Below, piece by piece: positions 10,229-18,032 of a stretch of 64,000 nt of DNA. The notes below the pieces were generated by a model that was not told the DNA's origin, made no database searches, and saw only the letters and a program-made list of their open reading frames with translations. Numbering within the stretch: the first letter of the stretch is position 1; each line of letters begins with the position of its first letter. Source of the DNA: [Scytonema hofmanni] UTEX 2349 (GTDB lineage: Bacteria > Cyanobacteriota > Cyanobacteriia > Cyanobacteriales > Nostocaceae); assembly GCF_000582685.1 (NCBI RefSeq), contig NZ_KK073768.1, forward strand, positions 356,310-420,309, written 5' to 3'. The position numbers were made by a program, and so were the translations under genes.

Positions 10229-10472
10229 ACAAATGTACTATAAATACCTTATCTCATGGTAGCGAATGCGCTGTATTTTACGTTGAGTACTAACCGAACG
10301 TCATTACAACGCCTTTCCTCCTCTTTTTAATATGTGTCTTTTGAAGAAAAATATATCCAGAGCAACTTTTTTAAGGTTACACTTTAAATATTAAGGAAAA
10401 ATTTATTTTACCCTAACTATTGTAAAATTTACTTAACAATCGAGGGTGGGTTAGGTCATGAGCGCTAGTAGT

Positions 10473-10563
10473 AGTCTGTCAAGGACTAATTAACGGATAA
10501 GTTTTCTGTAAAGACGGCGATTTATCGCGTCTCTCTAACCGTCATTTAGGAGTTTGACAGACT
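10473..10563. repeat. MITE-like element with AGTCTGTCAA ends
   Basis: A 91-bp element with a perfect 10-bp terminal inverted repeat (AGTCTGTCAA at 10473-10482, TTGACAGACT at 10554-10563) flanked on both sides by AGT-rich sequence that may include the target duplication. The centre carries a dyad of the GTAAAGACGGCGAT/ATCGCGTCTCT type. It is the only notable feature of the gap 10229-10626. Confidence 0.75.
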
Positions 10564-10626
10564 AGTAGTACTGGTAGAACAATCAGTCAAGGGCAAAAGC
10601 CTGCCAATTTAAAGGGAGATACGACA

Positions 10627-10980
10627 GTGGAAATTGAAAATAACCAGGATAATAGCTTGAATATAGATGCAGCAGGGCAAGATGATAAGCAAGTATTGCT
10701 AGAGTCACCAAATGTTGAAGCTCATGAGACACTAGCTATTTCTAATGTACGCCCAATCAGCGCCAGTCATTTGGAAGTTGCTCATACAATGAATTCTTCA
10801 GGAATTCGTCCAATTGGTGCCAATACAATGCAAGTCGTTGAAAGTATTTACGAGTCTGGGATTCGTCCAATCGCTTCAAGTGGACTAGTAATTTCGCAAA
10901 CTTACTCCGCAATGGGGAATCGTCCAGTAGCATCAAATATGATTGACGATCCAGATAGTATAATGGGTTTTCTGGATTAA
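10627..10980 (+). CDS. Small protein with tandem GIRPI-type repeats, unknown function
   Basis: 117 aa with a GTG start, preceded 8 nt upstream by a good Shine-Dalgarno (AAAGGGAG, 10611-10618). The acidic N-terminus (about 45 aa) leads into about four near-tandem units of 19-20 aa: ISNVRPISASHLEVAHTMNS, SGIRPIGANTMQVVESIYE, SGIRPIASSGLVISQTYSA and MGNRPVASNMIDD. The acidic tail ends in GFLD. No signal peptide, membrane segment or Cys. It has its own terminator (11004-11037), so it is probably a monocistronic, well-expressed gene. I recall similar proteins in other filamentous cyanobacteria but no function. The repeats could be a binding scaffold or a modification substrate, which is speculation. 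Confidence 0.8.
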   Translation: MEIENNQDNSLNIDAAGQDDKQVLLESPNVEAHETLAISNVRPISASHLEVAHTMNSSGIRPIGANTMQVVESIYESGIRPIASSGLVISQTYSAMGNRPVASNMIDDPDSIMGFLD

Positions 10981-11003
10981 ACAAAAATAATACGAGCGAA
11001 TAT

Positions 11004-11037
11004 CAACCCGGTTTATATGTATAATCGGGTTTTTTTA
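11004..11037 (+). terminator. Rho-independent terminator of the GIRPI-repeat gene
   Basis: The stem AACCCG/CGGGTT, with additional inner TTATA/TATAA pairing, is followed by a run of seven T, 24 bases after the stop codon. Confidence 0.85.
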
Positions 11038-11045
11038 TTAAATAC

Positions 11046-11137
11046 AGGACTTACGCACGGACTACGAATTTCCGTCCCTATCGACGTAAGGAAGCAATCT
11101 CAAAGTCTTGTTTTTTCGTAACGAGTGCGTAAGTCCT
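11046..11137. repeat. MITE-like element with AGGACTTACGCAC ends
   Basis: A perfect 13-bp terminal inverted repeat (11046-11058 and 11125-11137) encloses 66 bp with no coding potential. It lacks the GAGACG dyad of the neighbouring elements, so it is a separate family. The ends suggest mobilisation by a transposase encoded elsewhere. Confidence 0.8.
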
Positions 11138-11148
11138 AAAATAGCTAA

Positions 11149-11243
11149 TAGACAACCGATGTGGAAATTAATCATGCGTTATCTGATCCCAAGAGACGTA
11201 GCACTGCTACGTCTCTACATTCATTTCCATTTTCGCGTGTCTA
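11149..11243. repeat. MITE-like element, TAGACA...TGTCTA family with GAGACG dyad core
   Basis: The ends are TAGACA (11149) and TGTCTA (to 11243), with subterminal GTGGAAA/TTTCCA pairing, the conserved ATGCGTTATC segment and a central dyad GAGACGTAGCA/TGCTACGTCTC. It is related to 8156-8229, 48728-48800 and 58996-59090. Confidence 0.7.
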
Positions 11244-11278
11244 ATAGTCAATAATTAGGAACTGACACCTATTTAGAA

Positions 11279-11315
11279 CCCCGACTTCACAAAAGTTGTC
11301 GGGGATATTTTTTTT
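11279..11315 (+). terminator. Strong terminator hairpin with no obvious upstream gene
   Basis: CCCCGAC (11279-11285) pairs with GTCGGGG (11298-11304), followed by ATATTTTTTTT. No plus-strand reading frame ends just before it, so it may end an untranslated transcript or insulate the CsbD-like gene. It sits inside a weak TTG-initiated frame that I do not accept as a gene. Confidence 0.7.
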
Positions 11316-11507
11316 AGCTATTTGCTTTATTAGTACTTTAGTTCTTGTTAATTCTTTTATCTCCCTCTTTCAGCATAGACAACTAATATATCTTGTGGCA
11401 GAAGGCTACAGTCACAACGTTAAGTTACTTTGTAGAAGTAAGAATAAACAATTTCAAAGTTACAAACAAGCTTTGAAATAAAAACTATCTAATTAAGGAA
11501 AAGAAAA

Positions 11508-11690
11508 ATGAGTATCGAAGATCGCGCTAAAGCAGTTGCTAAAAACATCGAAGGTAAAGCTCAAGAAGCTCTAGGAAAAGTTACCGGCGATCCAGAAGAT
11601 AAAGTAGAAGGCAAAGCAAAGCAAGCCGAAAGCCAAGTACGTCACGGTGTTGAAAACGTCAAAGATGACGTCAAAAAAGCAATTGACTAA
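11508..11690 (+). CDS. CsbD-family stress-associated small protein
   Basis: 60 aa, ATG start with AAGGAAAAG upstream. It is a highly charged helix with the family pattern NIEGKAQEALGKVTGDPEDK followed by VEGKAKQAESQ. CsbD-like proteins are small, abundant, general-stress-induced proteins in bacteria, and their molecular role is not known. No membrane segment. Downstream to 12241 there is no gene, only dyad repeats. Confidence 0.93.
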   Translation: MSIEDRAKAVAKNIEGKAQEALGKVTGDPEDKVEGKAKQAESQVRHGVENVKDDVKKAID

Positions 11691-11886
11691 GCAAAATGCT
11701 TTTTGCAGAAAGTCTCTAGGATAATTGGGGTGAATTCCCTGACTGGATAGCTGAAAAACGTAAATCATGACACTCCTTTTATCCCCCTTGAATGGGGGAT
11801 AAAGGTGTAATTGATAGATATGCAGGCTAAATTAAAAAATTAAGGAATGTTTACTCCCAACAGCGATTTTCAGATAAATAGATTAT

Positions 11887-12158
11887 TGTAGAGACGTTTC
11901 ACCGAAACGTCTCTACGGCAGGAATCCAATTTATTAATGTGAAAATTGTTGTAATTAATAGACCTGCAAAATAATAACAGTTAAAGAATAACAAATATAG
12001 CAATCCTGAAAGAATAGTAAATATAGTGTTGTTGCTATACATGCAAAATGGGTTTAAAAACCTTGAATGGGATCGCGGTGTTGCTGAATTAAGGGCATGA
12101 AAATAATTTTACGTTATTTCAAAATTTTGTAGAGACGTTTCAATGCAACGTCTCTACA
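11887..12158. repeat. Gene-poor stretch with two small dyad repeats
   Basis: Two copies of the GTAGAGACGTTTC...GAAACGTCTCTAC dyad lie at 11887-11917 and 12128-12158. Between them the sequence is AT-rich and shows no gene. The second copy supplies a false upstream ATG to the lipoprotein gene that follows. Confidence 0.7.
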
Positions 12159-12241
12159 TCAAAATTCATCCCATCAATCAACAACGCTGGGATTACTATA
12201 TTTTGTCTGATTGCAAATGTAATTTTTGGGAGGATAAAGAA

Positions 12242-12685
12242 ATGATTCTGATTCAGCGGGGTCGCCGAATCTTGACAGCTTTCGTCTTGATTTTAGTTTT
12301 GACAATAAGTACTGCTTGCAGTAACGGTAATGTAGCGCAACTTGACCGCACAACAAATCAACCAGCAATTGGTACAAGTACAGCTTACGCCGAATTAGAG
12401 CGAGGAAATACCCCCACAGGACAAACCTTTGCTGACTGGGTTGTGCAATCGTCCAAGGGATTAATTCGTGATGCTTACGTGCGTGATAATAACAAACTAG
12501 GCATTGTTATTTCTCCTCAAGTTCGCCCTAATGAAGTAAAAGACCTAGCAAAATCTTTAGCCCAAGGTTTCCGGAAGAATTTCCCAAATCAAGACTTAAC
12601 AGTTTTGGTCTATGCGCCTGATAAGCAATTGATTTTGACCACTAAGTATGATGTTCAGACTAATAAGATTGAGTATAGCGCGTAA
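12242..12685 (+). CDS. Small lipoprotein, unknown function
   Basis: 147 aa from ATG 12242, chosen because GGGAGGAT lies just upstream and a signal peptide begins there. The longer frame from 12143 starts inside a dispersed repeat. The signal peptide (RRILTAFVLILVLTI) ends in a lipobox-like STAC, so Cys should be lipid-modified. The mature part has a mixed alpha/beta pattern (DWVVQSSKGLIRDAYVRDNN, KDLAKSLAQGFRKNFPNQDL, LTVLVYAPDKQLI) and no known motif. Probably membrane-tethered in the periplasm. Function unknown. Confidence 0.8.
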   Translation: MILIQRGRRILTAFVLILVLTISTACSNGNVAQLDRTTNQPAIGTSTAYAELERGNTPTGQTFADWVVQSSKGLIRDAYVRDNNKLGIVISPQVRPNEVKDLAKSLAQGFRKNFPNQDLTVLVYAPDKQLILTTKYDVQTNKIEYSA

Positions 12686-12831
12686 TTACTCAATATTGGT
12701 TTGAGGTAATTGGTAATAAATTTTTGGATTACTAATTACTAAAGATAAGCAACTTAAATACGTGTTAATTAGTTGCTCTTGAAAATTTAATGAAGAAAGC
12801 CATGAGCTTTTAGTTAACGGAGGAGAATAAA

Positions 12832-13356
12832 GTGTCAAATAGCGAACAGTACAAGCGTCAAATAATGAACGACTTGGCTCAAGGGAATGTAGAATCATTG
12901 GATGACGCTCCAGTTGATCCATCAAAGCAATATCAAAGCTTCGACGATTTTGCCCAACGGACAACTACAGACGAACGTCGTCAGATGTTTGGTAAATCTT
13001 TGCATCCCGATCGCATTCCAACCAGCCAAATGGAACCAGAATTGCAGAAAGCGATCGCACAAATCAAACCCAACGAACGCGATGATGTAGCGCGATCGTT
13101 TTTCAAACACTTCAAGCAAAGAGGATTGGACGAGCGTCATCTAGAGCAACAGATTGGGCTTTCCACTCATAACGCAAATCACATGAGCGCTGATGACGTC
13201 AGCAAACTCGCATCCTTCGCATATCACAACCATCCCGACATCTTCAAAGAAGTCCTAGCCGAGCAACCAGGTATTCTCAAGTTTCTCAGCAACCCCGTCG
13301 TCGCAGCCGTTTTGGGAATCGCGGCAGCTAAATGGTTGGGTAGTCATCATAAATAA
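12832..13356 (+). CDS. Conserved-type hypothetical protein with C-terminal membrane anchor
   Basis: 174 aa, GTG start after a strong GGAGGAG Shine-Dalgarno. The soluble part is hydrophilic and helical (MNDLAQGNVESLDDAPVDPS, YQSFDDFAQRTTTDERRQMF). A single hydrophobic segment follows near the end (FLSNPVVAAVLGIAAAKWLG) with a short His/Lys tail, as in a tail-anchored protein. A terminator follows at 13395. I do not recognise a function. The position near the CsbD-like gene hints at a stress-related set, but that is only context. Confidence 0.8.
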   Translation: MSNSEQYKRQIMNDLAQGNVESLDDAPVDPSKQYQSFDDFAQRTTTDERRQMFGKSLHPDRIPTSQMEPELQKAIAQIKPNERDDVARSFFKHFKQRGLDERHLEQQIGLSTHNANHMSADDVSKLASFAYHNHPDIFKEVLAEQPGILKFLSNPVVAAVLGIAAAKWLGSHHK

Positions 13357-13394
13357 CAGCTGAGTCTTTAGTTGTGTGTGGGTTCTGATTATCT

Positions 13395-13429
13395 AAGGTG
13401 GGGTATAATATCCCACCTTTATTTTTTCG
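13395..13429 (+). terminator. Rho-independent terminator after the 174-aa gene
   Basis: AAGGTGGG pairs with CCCACCTT across a nine-base loop, followed by TATTTTTT, about 40 bases after the stop. A short GTAGTAAGCACTT/AGTGCTTA repeat remnant follows, of the family seen complete at 53249-53303. Confidence 0.85.
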
Positions 13430-13537
13430 TAGTAAGCACTTCAGTGCTTAACCCTCTTTTATTACTCTCACCAGATGAAATTCTAAACCCTCTTTTCAGA
13501 TTAGCCTGCGTAGGCAGACTTTGTTTATGTAGGGCTT

Positions 13538-13849
13538 CTAAACATGTTTCTCGTGTTCTATTGGAGTCAGAATAATCTCTACCCGTTTATTGAGGGCTTG
13601 AGCAATTTTTTGGAGCATTGAAAGAGAGTGTCCTTGATAATCAGCATCTTCAAGTCGTGCAATCACAGGTTGCTTTGTACCGATTAACGCAGCAAGTTCG
13701 TTCTGTGTTAGTCCTGCTTTTATTCTTGCTTCATAAATAAGCTGTGCTACTTCTGCATTAATCGAAGCTGCTGCGATCATTTCCTGAAGCTGAGAATCGT
13801 TACCATTCATTTTATTGATGATTTTAATGGCATCGTTAGTTTTCGCCAT
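13538..13849 (-). CDS. higA: HigA-type antitoxin, XRE-family HTH protein
   Basis: 103 aa. A helical N-terminal extension precedes an XRE helix-turn-helix at residues about 35-90 (ARIKAGLTQNELAALIGTKQ, then PVIARLEDADYQGHSLSMLQ). Antitoxins of this type bind and neutralise the partner toxin and repress the operon. The ATG overlaps the 3' end of the toxin gene by 14 bases, so the order is toxin first, as in higBA systems. The palindrome at 14249-14266 is the likely operator. Confidence 0.9.
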   Translation of the reverse strand: MAKTNDAIKIINKMNGNDSQLQEMIAAASINAEVAQLIYEARIKAGLTQNELAALIGTKQPVIARLEDADYQGHSLSMLQKIAQALNKRVEIILTPIEHEKHV

Positions 13850-14234
13850 CCTCTTCCTCCTCTACATAGATATGAGTTTCTGGGTTCTCTACAAACAAAC
13901 GCTTTCGCTCTATTGCCCGTTCAATATCAATATCTGGTACTGCGGCTTCTTCTTTCGTAATGGCATGGGCAAGGATTGCTATATTTCGTCCATGAAAGAA
14001 ATATAAAATGCGGTATTGTACGCGAACATGCTTTGCTCGAAGCTCATAAATATCATCGCGTAGGTAGTCTGCGGCAGGTCGGCGGAGTTCGTACCCATTG
14101 TCCGCAAGCTGTTTAATACGAGCAACACAGTTGGCATATCCTTTCCGGTCTTGTTTCAAAAGTTGCTTCAGCCATTCAAGGACGGGAATTTCTCCATCCT
14201 CATCTTGATAGAAAACAACGTGTGTTTCAGGCAC
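13836..14234 (-). CDS. higB: HigB/RelE-type toxin, phage-derived Gp49-like (DUF891) family
   Basis: 132 aa with a GTG start. Family landmarks: an N-terminal HVVFYQDEDGEIPVLEWLKQ, ARIKQLADNGYELRRPAADY, then DDIYELRAKHVRVQYRILYF and HAITKEEAAVP. Characterised members of this fold are ribosome-dependent mRNA interferases. Basic and aromatic residues in RVQYRILYF and the C-terminal helix fit that fold. The C-terminal tail is unusually acidic (EEEEDGEN). It is the first gene of the two-gene operon. Confidence 0.9.
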   Translation of the reverse strand: MPETHVVFYQDEDGEIPVLEWLKQLLKQDRKGYANCVARIKQLADNGYELRRPAADYLRDDIYELRAKHVRVQYRILYFFHGRNIAILAHAITKEEAAVPDIDIERAIERKRLFVENPETHIYVEEEEDGEN

Positions 14235-14248
14235 TACACTTTAGAAGC

Positions 14249-14266
14249 TATAACAATATTGTTATA
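14249..14266. promoter_or_regulatory. Perfect 18-bp palindrome, probable HigA operator
   Basis: TATAACAATATTGTTATA is a perfect dyad ending 15 bases before the GTG of the toxin gene. Autorepression by an XRE antitoxin at such a site is the usual arrangement. It also resembles a -10 element, so binding would block the promoter. Confidence 0.7.
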
Positions 14267-14793
14267 CTACGTTAACGGAGCGGTTAACAAGGGAACTTTG
14301 CCGAAAACCTGGAATTAAAAATTATTATCATTCTATTTATGGCTAATTTTATTTTTTGGAAGTCCCATTAGTAAGTAATTACCTACAATCTCAAGAGTAT
14401 TCACATAAATTTTATACAACAAACTACTAGATTTAGCCTGCAACCCTTCTAAAATCTAACTTTTGGTAGGTGAAAATATCTAAAAGTAACAATCACTAGT
14501 TTAAAGATTCCATCAAGACAAGCCTTTACTAATTGATTTATTTTACCTAACCAGCAAGACTGATTACTGTGCAGTTCGAGAGTAAATACTGAAGACATCG
14601 CCAGCAACTCGAAGTCAAAGCCAGATTAAAGACTTAAGTCATATCTGCGCTTTATTGTGACAAGCAGCACTCAGTTATCCCAGCGTAAATGCGTCTTGTG
14701 GTGGTTTGTGCGTGCAACTTTGAGATAAAAAGCGAATCTCACTACCAGGTAAATCTACCATCAACCTTTACCTAATTTACCGGAGTGAATTCA
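14267..14793. other. Gene-free region upstream of the PEP-CTERM gene
   Basis: About 500 AT-rich bases with no supported reading frame, no clear dyad repeat and no recognised RNA. It presumably holds the promoter and leader of the PEP-CTERM gene. Confidence 0.5.
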
Positions 14794-15558
14794 ATGACAA
14801 AATTTCAAGTTAGAAAGAAATTACTGAAGGCTTCTACAGGGAAAACATTAACTGGGTTTTCTCTGAGAAAGAAGTTGCTTAAGGCTGGCTTCGTAGCAAC
14901 ATTTACTGCTGTGGGAGCAGCAGCGTTTAGTACAGGACAAGCGCAAGCAGCTGTAGTCGTTCTTGACTTTGAAGGAGTTGGAAACAATAATCCTGTAGGG
15001 AACTTCTACGATACAGCTCCCCACGACTTTGACATCACTTTCTCACCTAATGCATTGGGTCTTGTCGATGCCGATGCTGGCGGCACGGGCAATTTTGGCG
15101 GTGAACCCAGTCCAAGTACGACTCTATACTTCCTAGATGGACCTGCTGCAACGTTGAACGCCGCGAACGGATTCACTGATGGATTTTCATTCTTCTATTC
15201 AGCGATTAATAGTCCAGGATTTATCAATGTATATGATGGTCTCAACGCAAGCGGGAACATACTCGCAACTTTAAATTTACCAACAACCCCCTTTAACGGT
15301 GCTCCTGACCCAACTGGACCATTTAGCCCATTTGTCCCGATTGGTGTATCGTTTTCAGGTCTTGCTAAATCCGTGGATTTCGGCGGAACTGTTAACCAGA
15401 TTGGCTTTGACAATATAACCATAGGTTCCGCCAGACCTGGTGGTTCCGAACCCGTTCCCGAACCTTTTACTATCTTAGGTTCATTAACTGCCGGTGGTAT
15501 TGGTGTAGCATTACGTCGCAAGCGTCAGCAGCAAGAAAAAGAAGCTGCCAAAGTCTAA
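14794..15558 (+). CDS. PEP-CTERM sorting-domain protein (exosortase substrate)
   Basis: 254 aa from ATG 14794, about eight bases after GGAG. A GTG nine bases earlier is possible but overlaps that site. A repeated basic motif (FQVRKKLLKA, FSLRKKLLKA) precedes the signal peptide, with cleavage near GQAQA. The mature region is Gly/Asn/Phe-rich, beta-type and low in Lys, typical of secreted PEP-CTERM proteins. The C-terminus has the full tripartite signal: VPEP, the hydrophobic FTILGSLTAGGIGVAL and basic RRKRQQQ. It lies immediately upstream of the cyanoexosortase gene, which should process it. The mature function is unknown. Confidence 0.92.
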   Translation: MTKFQVRKKLLKASTGKTLTGFSLRKKLLKAGFVATFTAVGAAAFSTGQAQAAVVVLDFEGVGNNNPVGNFYDTAPHDFDITFSPNALGLVDADAGGTGNFGGEPSPSTTLYFLDGPAATLNAANGFTDGFSFFYSAINSPGFINVYDGLNASGNILATLNLPTTPFNGAPDPTGPFSPFVPIGVSFSGLAKSVDFGGTVNQIGFDNITIGSARPGGSEPVPEPFTILGSLTAGGIGVALRRKRQQQEKEAAKV

Positions 15559-15568
15559 CCTAAGCAGC

Positions 15569-15665
15569 TAGGCGGAATTAAACATTACTTAAAAAAGCAA
15601 ATCGGTAATTAGTAATTGCCATTACCCATTACCAGACGCCCTATAGTTATGTTTTGTTCCGCCTA
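15569..15665. repeat. Short inverted-repeat element between PEP-CTERM and exosortase genes
   Basis: TAGGCGGAA (15569-15577) and TTCCGCCTA (15657-15665) form a perfect inverted pair around a segment with its own GTAAT/ATTAC repeats. It could be a decayed MITE or a transcript-stabilising fold. Confidence 0.45.
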
Positions 15666-15702
15666 CCTATCAAATATTTGCTGAAACTGCCGCCACATTG
15701 AA

Positions 15703-16569
15703 ATGAAATCCATCCACTTGACACCAGTCAGTCGTTTAAAAAATGCCCAATTCTGGCTACTAGCGATCGCAGCCGGTTTAATTGCGATTCACATAACCCT
15801 AATTTGGAAATCGGACAATCCTAGCCTATTAGGAACCAGTCTTTTATTTTGGATTGCTATCTCTTCTCTCGTTTGGGAAAAACGCGACAGCTTAAATCTA
15901 GAAAGCGGAGTTTTCTCCAGCTTTTTAGGTCTGTCAATCATTGGAATCTTACTTCTCAAAAGTGCATCTCTAACAAGTTTTGGTGGCTTTTTATTTCTCT
16001 TTCCTTTGATTGTTGCCGTCGGTATTGCCTTGCTAGCTTCTGGCTTTCCGGGATTAAAACAATACAAAGGAGAATTGCTAACACTGTCTTTTCTTGCCGC
16101 ACCCAAACTATTACCATCATTCCTGATTAGTAAGGTTACTTTACTCACGGCAAAACTTTCTGCTATTATCCTTTGGTATACAGGTTTTGAAGTTATTCGC
16201 TCTGGAGTAAACATTTATCTACCAACAGGAAGTATAGAAGTAGCTAGTGGCTGTTCTGGGATAGAAATTATATTTCAACAATTGGGTTTAGCAATAATTT
16301 TTCTTTTAATGTTTCCTTTAAATCGGCAGCAAAAAATACTTGCACCCATAGTAGCCGCAACTTTGGGATTTGTCGTCAATGGTGTCCGCGTTGCTCTCAT
16401 GGGTGTCATAGTCGCAAAAGGCAATCAGGAAGCATTTGAATATTGGCATCATGGAGATGGTTCTTTAATTTTTTCGATGATTGCCGTCATACTATTTGGT
16501 TTATTTTGCTGGTTTTTACTAAATATCAATGAAACAAAAAATAAACAGCACAAGTCCTCAATAAGGTGA
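15703..16569 (+). CDS. Cyanoexosortase A
   Basis: 288 aa, multi-pass inner-membrane transpeptidase-like protease. Exosortases cut PEP-CTERM proteins at the membrane and are coupled to extracellular polymer production. The expected catalytic triad is present: Cys184 in VASGCSGIE, Arg229 in VNGVRVAL and His249 or His250 in YWHHGDGS. About eight hydrophobic helices surround it. The next gene overlaps its stop (TGATG), and that gene is the cyanoexosortase A-associated protein, which supports the subtype call. Confidence 0.92.
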   Translation: MKSIHLTPVSRLKNAQFWLLAIAAGLIAIHITLIWKSDNPSLLGTSLLFWIAISSLVWEKRDSLNLESGVFSSFLGLSIIGILLLKSASLTSFGGFLFLFPLIVAVGIALLASGFPGLKQYKGELLTLSFLAAPKLLPSFLISKVTLLTAKLSAIILWYTGFEVIRSGVNIYLPTGSIEVASGCSGIEIIFQQLGLAIIFLLMFPLNRQQKILAPIVAATLGFVVNGVRVALMGVIVAKGNQEAFEYWHHGDGSLIFSMIAVILFGLFCWFLLNINETKNKQHKSSIR

Positions 16570-17222
16570 TGATTATTTGGAAACAATTTCGCCTTCCACT
16601 TTTGGCTCTCACCTTTAGTAGTGTCTTTTTGGTTTTGGGAAAAGTTATTGTGCAACCCAACACCGAAAAATACACCCTTACCCCCTTGATTTTCCCCGAA
16701 ACAGTACCTTTATCAGAATGGCAGTTAAATACAAAATATTCCCAGCCAACATCAACTAAAGAAGATTCTAATTTCATTGCCCAAAAGCATTATCAATATA
16801 TTCAAAAAAATGTGAATCTAGATATAGAAATGCGCTATGTGACAATTTTTGATGTTAACCAACTCATTAGGAAATACACTTCGATTTCATCTTCTCCTGA
16901 GGTGCGTCAGCGAGAGAAAGTAGGTTATTACGGGCTTGGGGTTGACAAAGGACGAGCATATTTAAGTGCCTGTATTAATCCTCAAGGAAGCACTACATTC
17001 ACCTCTCAACAGTTTAACCAAAATCGCTCTTTATACGATCGCCCCCAACAGCGTCTATTACCTTGGTTACTGGGCAAAAAGCCAATCGAAGATAAACGTT
17101 GTTTATGGGCACATTTGTCCATTTCTGTCAATAATTCTACCCCAGAAGCTGCTTACAAAAAACTGGAAAACGTCTGGTTTTCTTGGCATCAGTGGTGGCA
17201 GCCCCGCTTTCCAAAACTTTAA
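16569..17222 (+). CDS. Cyanoexosortase A system-associated protein
   Basis: 217 aa from ATG 16569 (a GTG three bases earlier is also possible). One N-terminal membrane anchor (LPLLALTFSSVFLVLGKVIV) precedes a periplasmic domain with LSEWQLNTKYSQPT, YLSACINPQG and HLSISVNNSTPEAA. This family occurs beside cyanoexosortase A genes and resembles the EpsI-like partners of other exosortases, so a role in substrate handling or complex assembly is inferred. It overlaps the exosortase stop by one base, indicating coupled translation. Confidence 0.87.
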   Translation: MIIWKQFRLPLLALTFSSVFLVLGKVIVQPNTEKYTLTPLIFPETVPLSEWQLNTKYSQPTSTKEDSNFIAQKHYQYIQKNVNLDIEMRYVTIFDVNQLIRKYTSISSSPEVRQREKVGYYGLGVDKGRAYLSACINPQGSTTFTSQQFNQNRSLYDRPQQRLLPWLLGKKPIEDKRCLWAHLSISVNNSTPEAAYKKLENVWFSWHQWWQPRFPKL

Positions 17223-17231
17223 AGTTGTTAG

Positions 17232-17311
17232 GGGATAGTTGATAGTAGTCAAATAAAATCAACCAACAACTAACAACCAACAAATAACAACTAACAACCA
17301 ACAATTTACAA
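17232..17311. repeat. Short tandem heptamer-type repeats (AACAACTAACAACCAAC)
   Basis: Degenerate tandem CAACTAACAAC units, a short tandemly repeated sequence type long known from heterocystous cyanobacteria. They end immediately before the ATG of the HpsJ-like gene at 17313, so they form its leader. A much longer copy is at 29768-30013. Confidence 0.75.
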
Positions 17312-17312
17312 C

Positions 17313-18032
17313 ATGACTAAATCAAATAGTGATAGATTTACTCCTTTGTTACAAGAGTTACAAGCGTTTGCTTTTAGCCAGCAAGGGTCGATGAATATTT
17401 TGCGATCGCTTGGCTACGGTCTGCTATTATTAGCATTTTTTGACATCGTTGAGATGTTTGTTCCACCCAACTTTATGAACCCCGCTTGGGAATTTCAAAC
17501 TTTTGGAGCGCTGGTTGAACGAGTACCCGTGCCGTTAATCGGTTTAGTGCTGGTTTTTTTTGGAGAAATGAATTCGCGTTCCAAATGGGAATTTCCTATA
17601 TTAAAGTTATTATCTTGGTTAACTTTGTTATTTGCATTATTATTTTTCTTACTAATTCCTTTAGGAGTTGGTAACACTCTCCGGCTCAATAATCAAAGTG
17701 CTGCTCAAATTAGCACTTTATCCAAGCAACAACTATCTCAAGCTGAACAGGTTGAAAAGCAATTAAACCAAGCCACACCGCAACAAATTGATAATTTTCT
17801 CAAAAGCCAAGGACGCTCATTAGATGGCAAGAATCCTGAGGAATTAAAAACTCAAGTATTATCTAAAGTTTCTCAAGCGAAGCAACAAATTAAAACTCAA
17901 GCTGAAGTTACCCAGTCTTCGCGAGGTTTAAGTTTAATTAAGTCTTCTGTAAAATGGAATTTGGGGGCTTTAGTTGCTAGTGCTTTGTTTATTAGTATTT
18001 GGAAAGGTACTAGCTGGGCAAGAATAAATTAA
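17313..18032 (+). CDS. HpsJ-like protein, cyanoexosortase A-associated
   Basis: 239 aa. Three membrane segments in the first half (near residues 30-50, 70-90 and 97-118; LRSLGYGLLLLAFFDIVEMF, VPVPLIGLVLVFFGEMNSR) are followed by a coiled, Gln/Lys-rich segment (LSKQQLSQAEQVEKQLNQAT) and a terminal hydrophobic stretch. HpsJ was defined in the hormogonium polysaccharide locus of filamentous cyanobacteria, and a subfamily travels with cyanoexosortase A. The placement directly after the exosortase pair matches that subfamily. A role in export or display of extracellular polymer is inferred. Confidence 0.82.
   Translation: MTKSNSDRFTPLLQELQAFAFSQQGSMNILRSLGYGLLLLAFFDIVEMFVPPNFMNPAWEFQTFGALVERVPVPLIGLVLVFFGEMNSRSKWEFPILKLLSWLTLLFALLFFLLIPLGVGNTLRLNNQSAAQISTLSKQQLSQAEQVEKQLNQATPQQIDNFLKSQGRSLDGKNPEELKTQVLSKVSQAKQQIKTQAEVTQSSRGLSLIKSSVKWNLGALVASALFISIWKGTSWARIN

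Noticed and set aside
11296..11481. 61-aa hydrophobic protein
   Set aside because: TTG start lies within a terminator hairpin and there is no Shine-Dalgarno. Not supported, though a short membrane peptide cannot be excluded.
12143..12241. N-terminal extension of the lipoprotein
   Set aside because: It starts in a dispersed dyad repeat; the signal peptide and GGGAGGAT site mark ATG 12242.
13372..13575. 67-aa plus-strand protein
   Set aside because: It begins over the terminator of the 174-aa gene and runs into the antitoxin gene on the other strand; composition is not protein-like.
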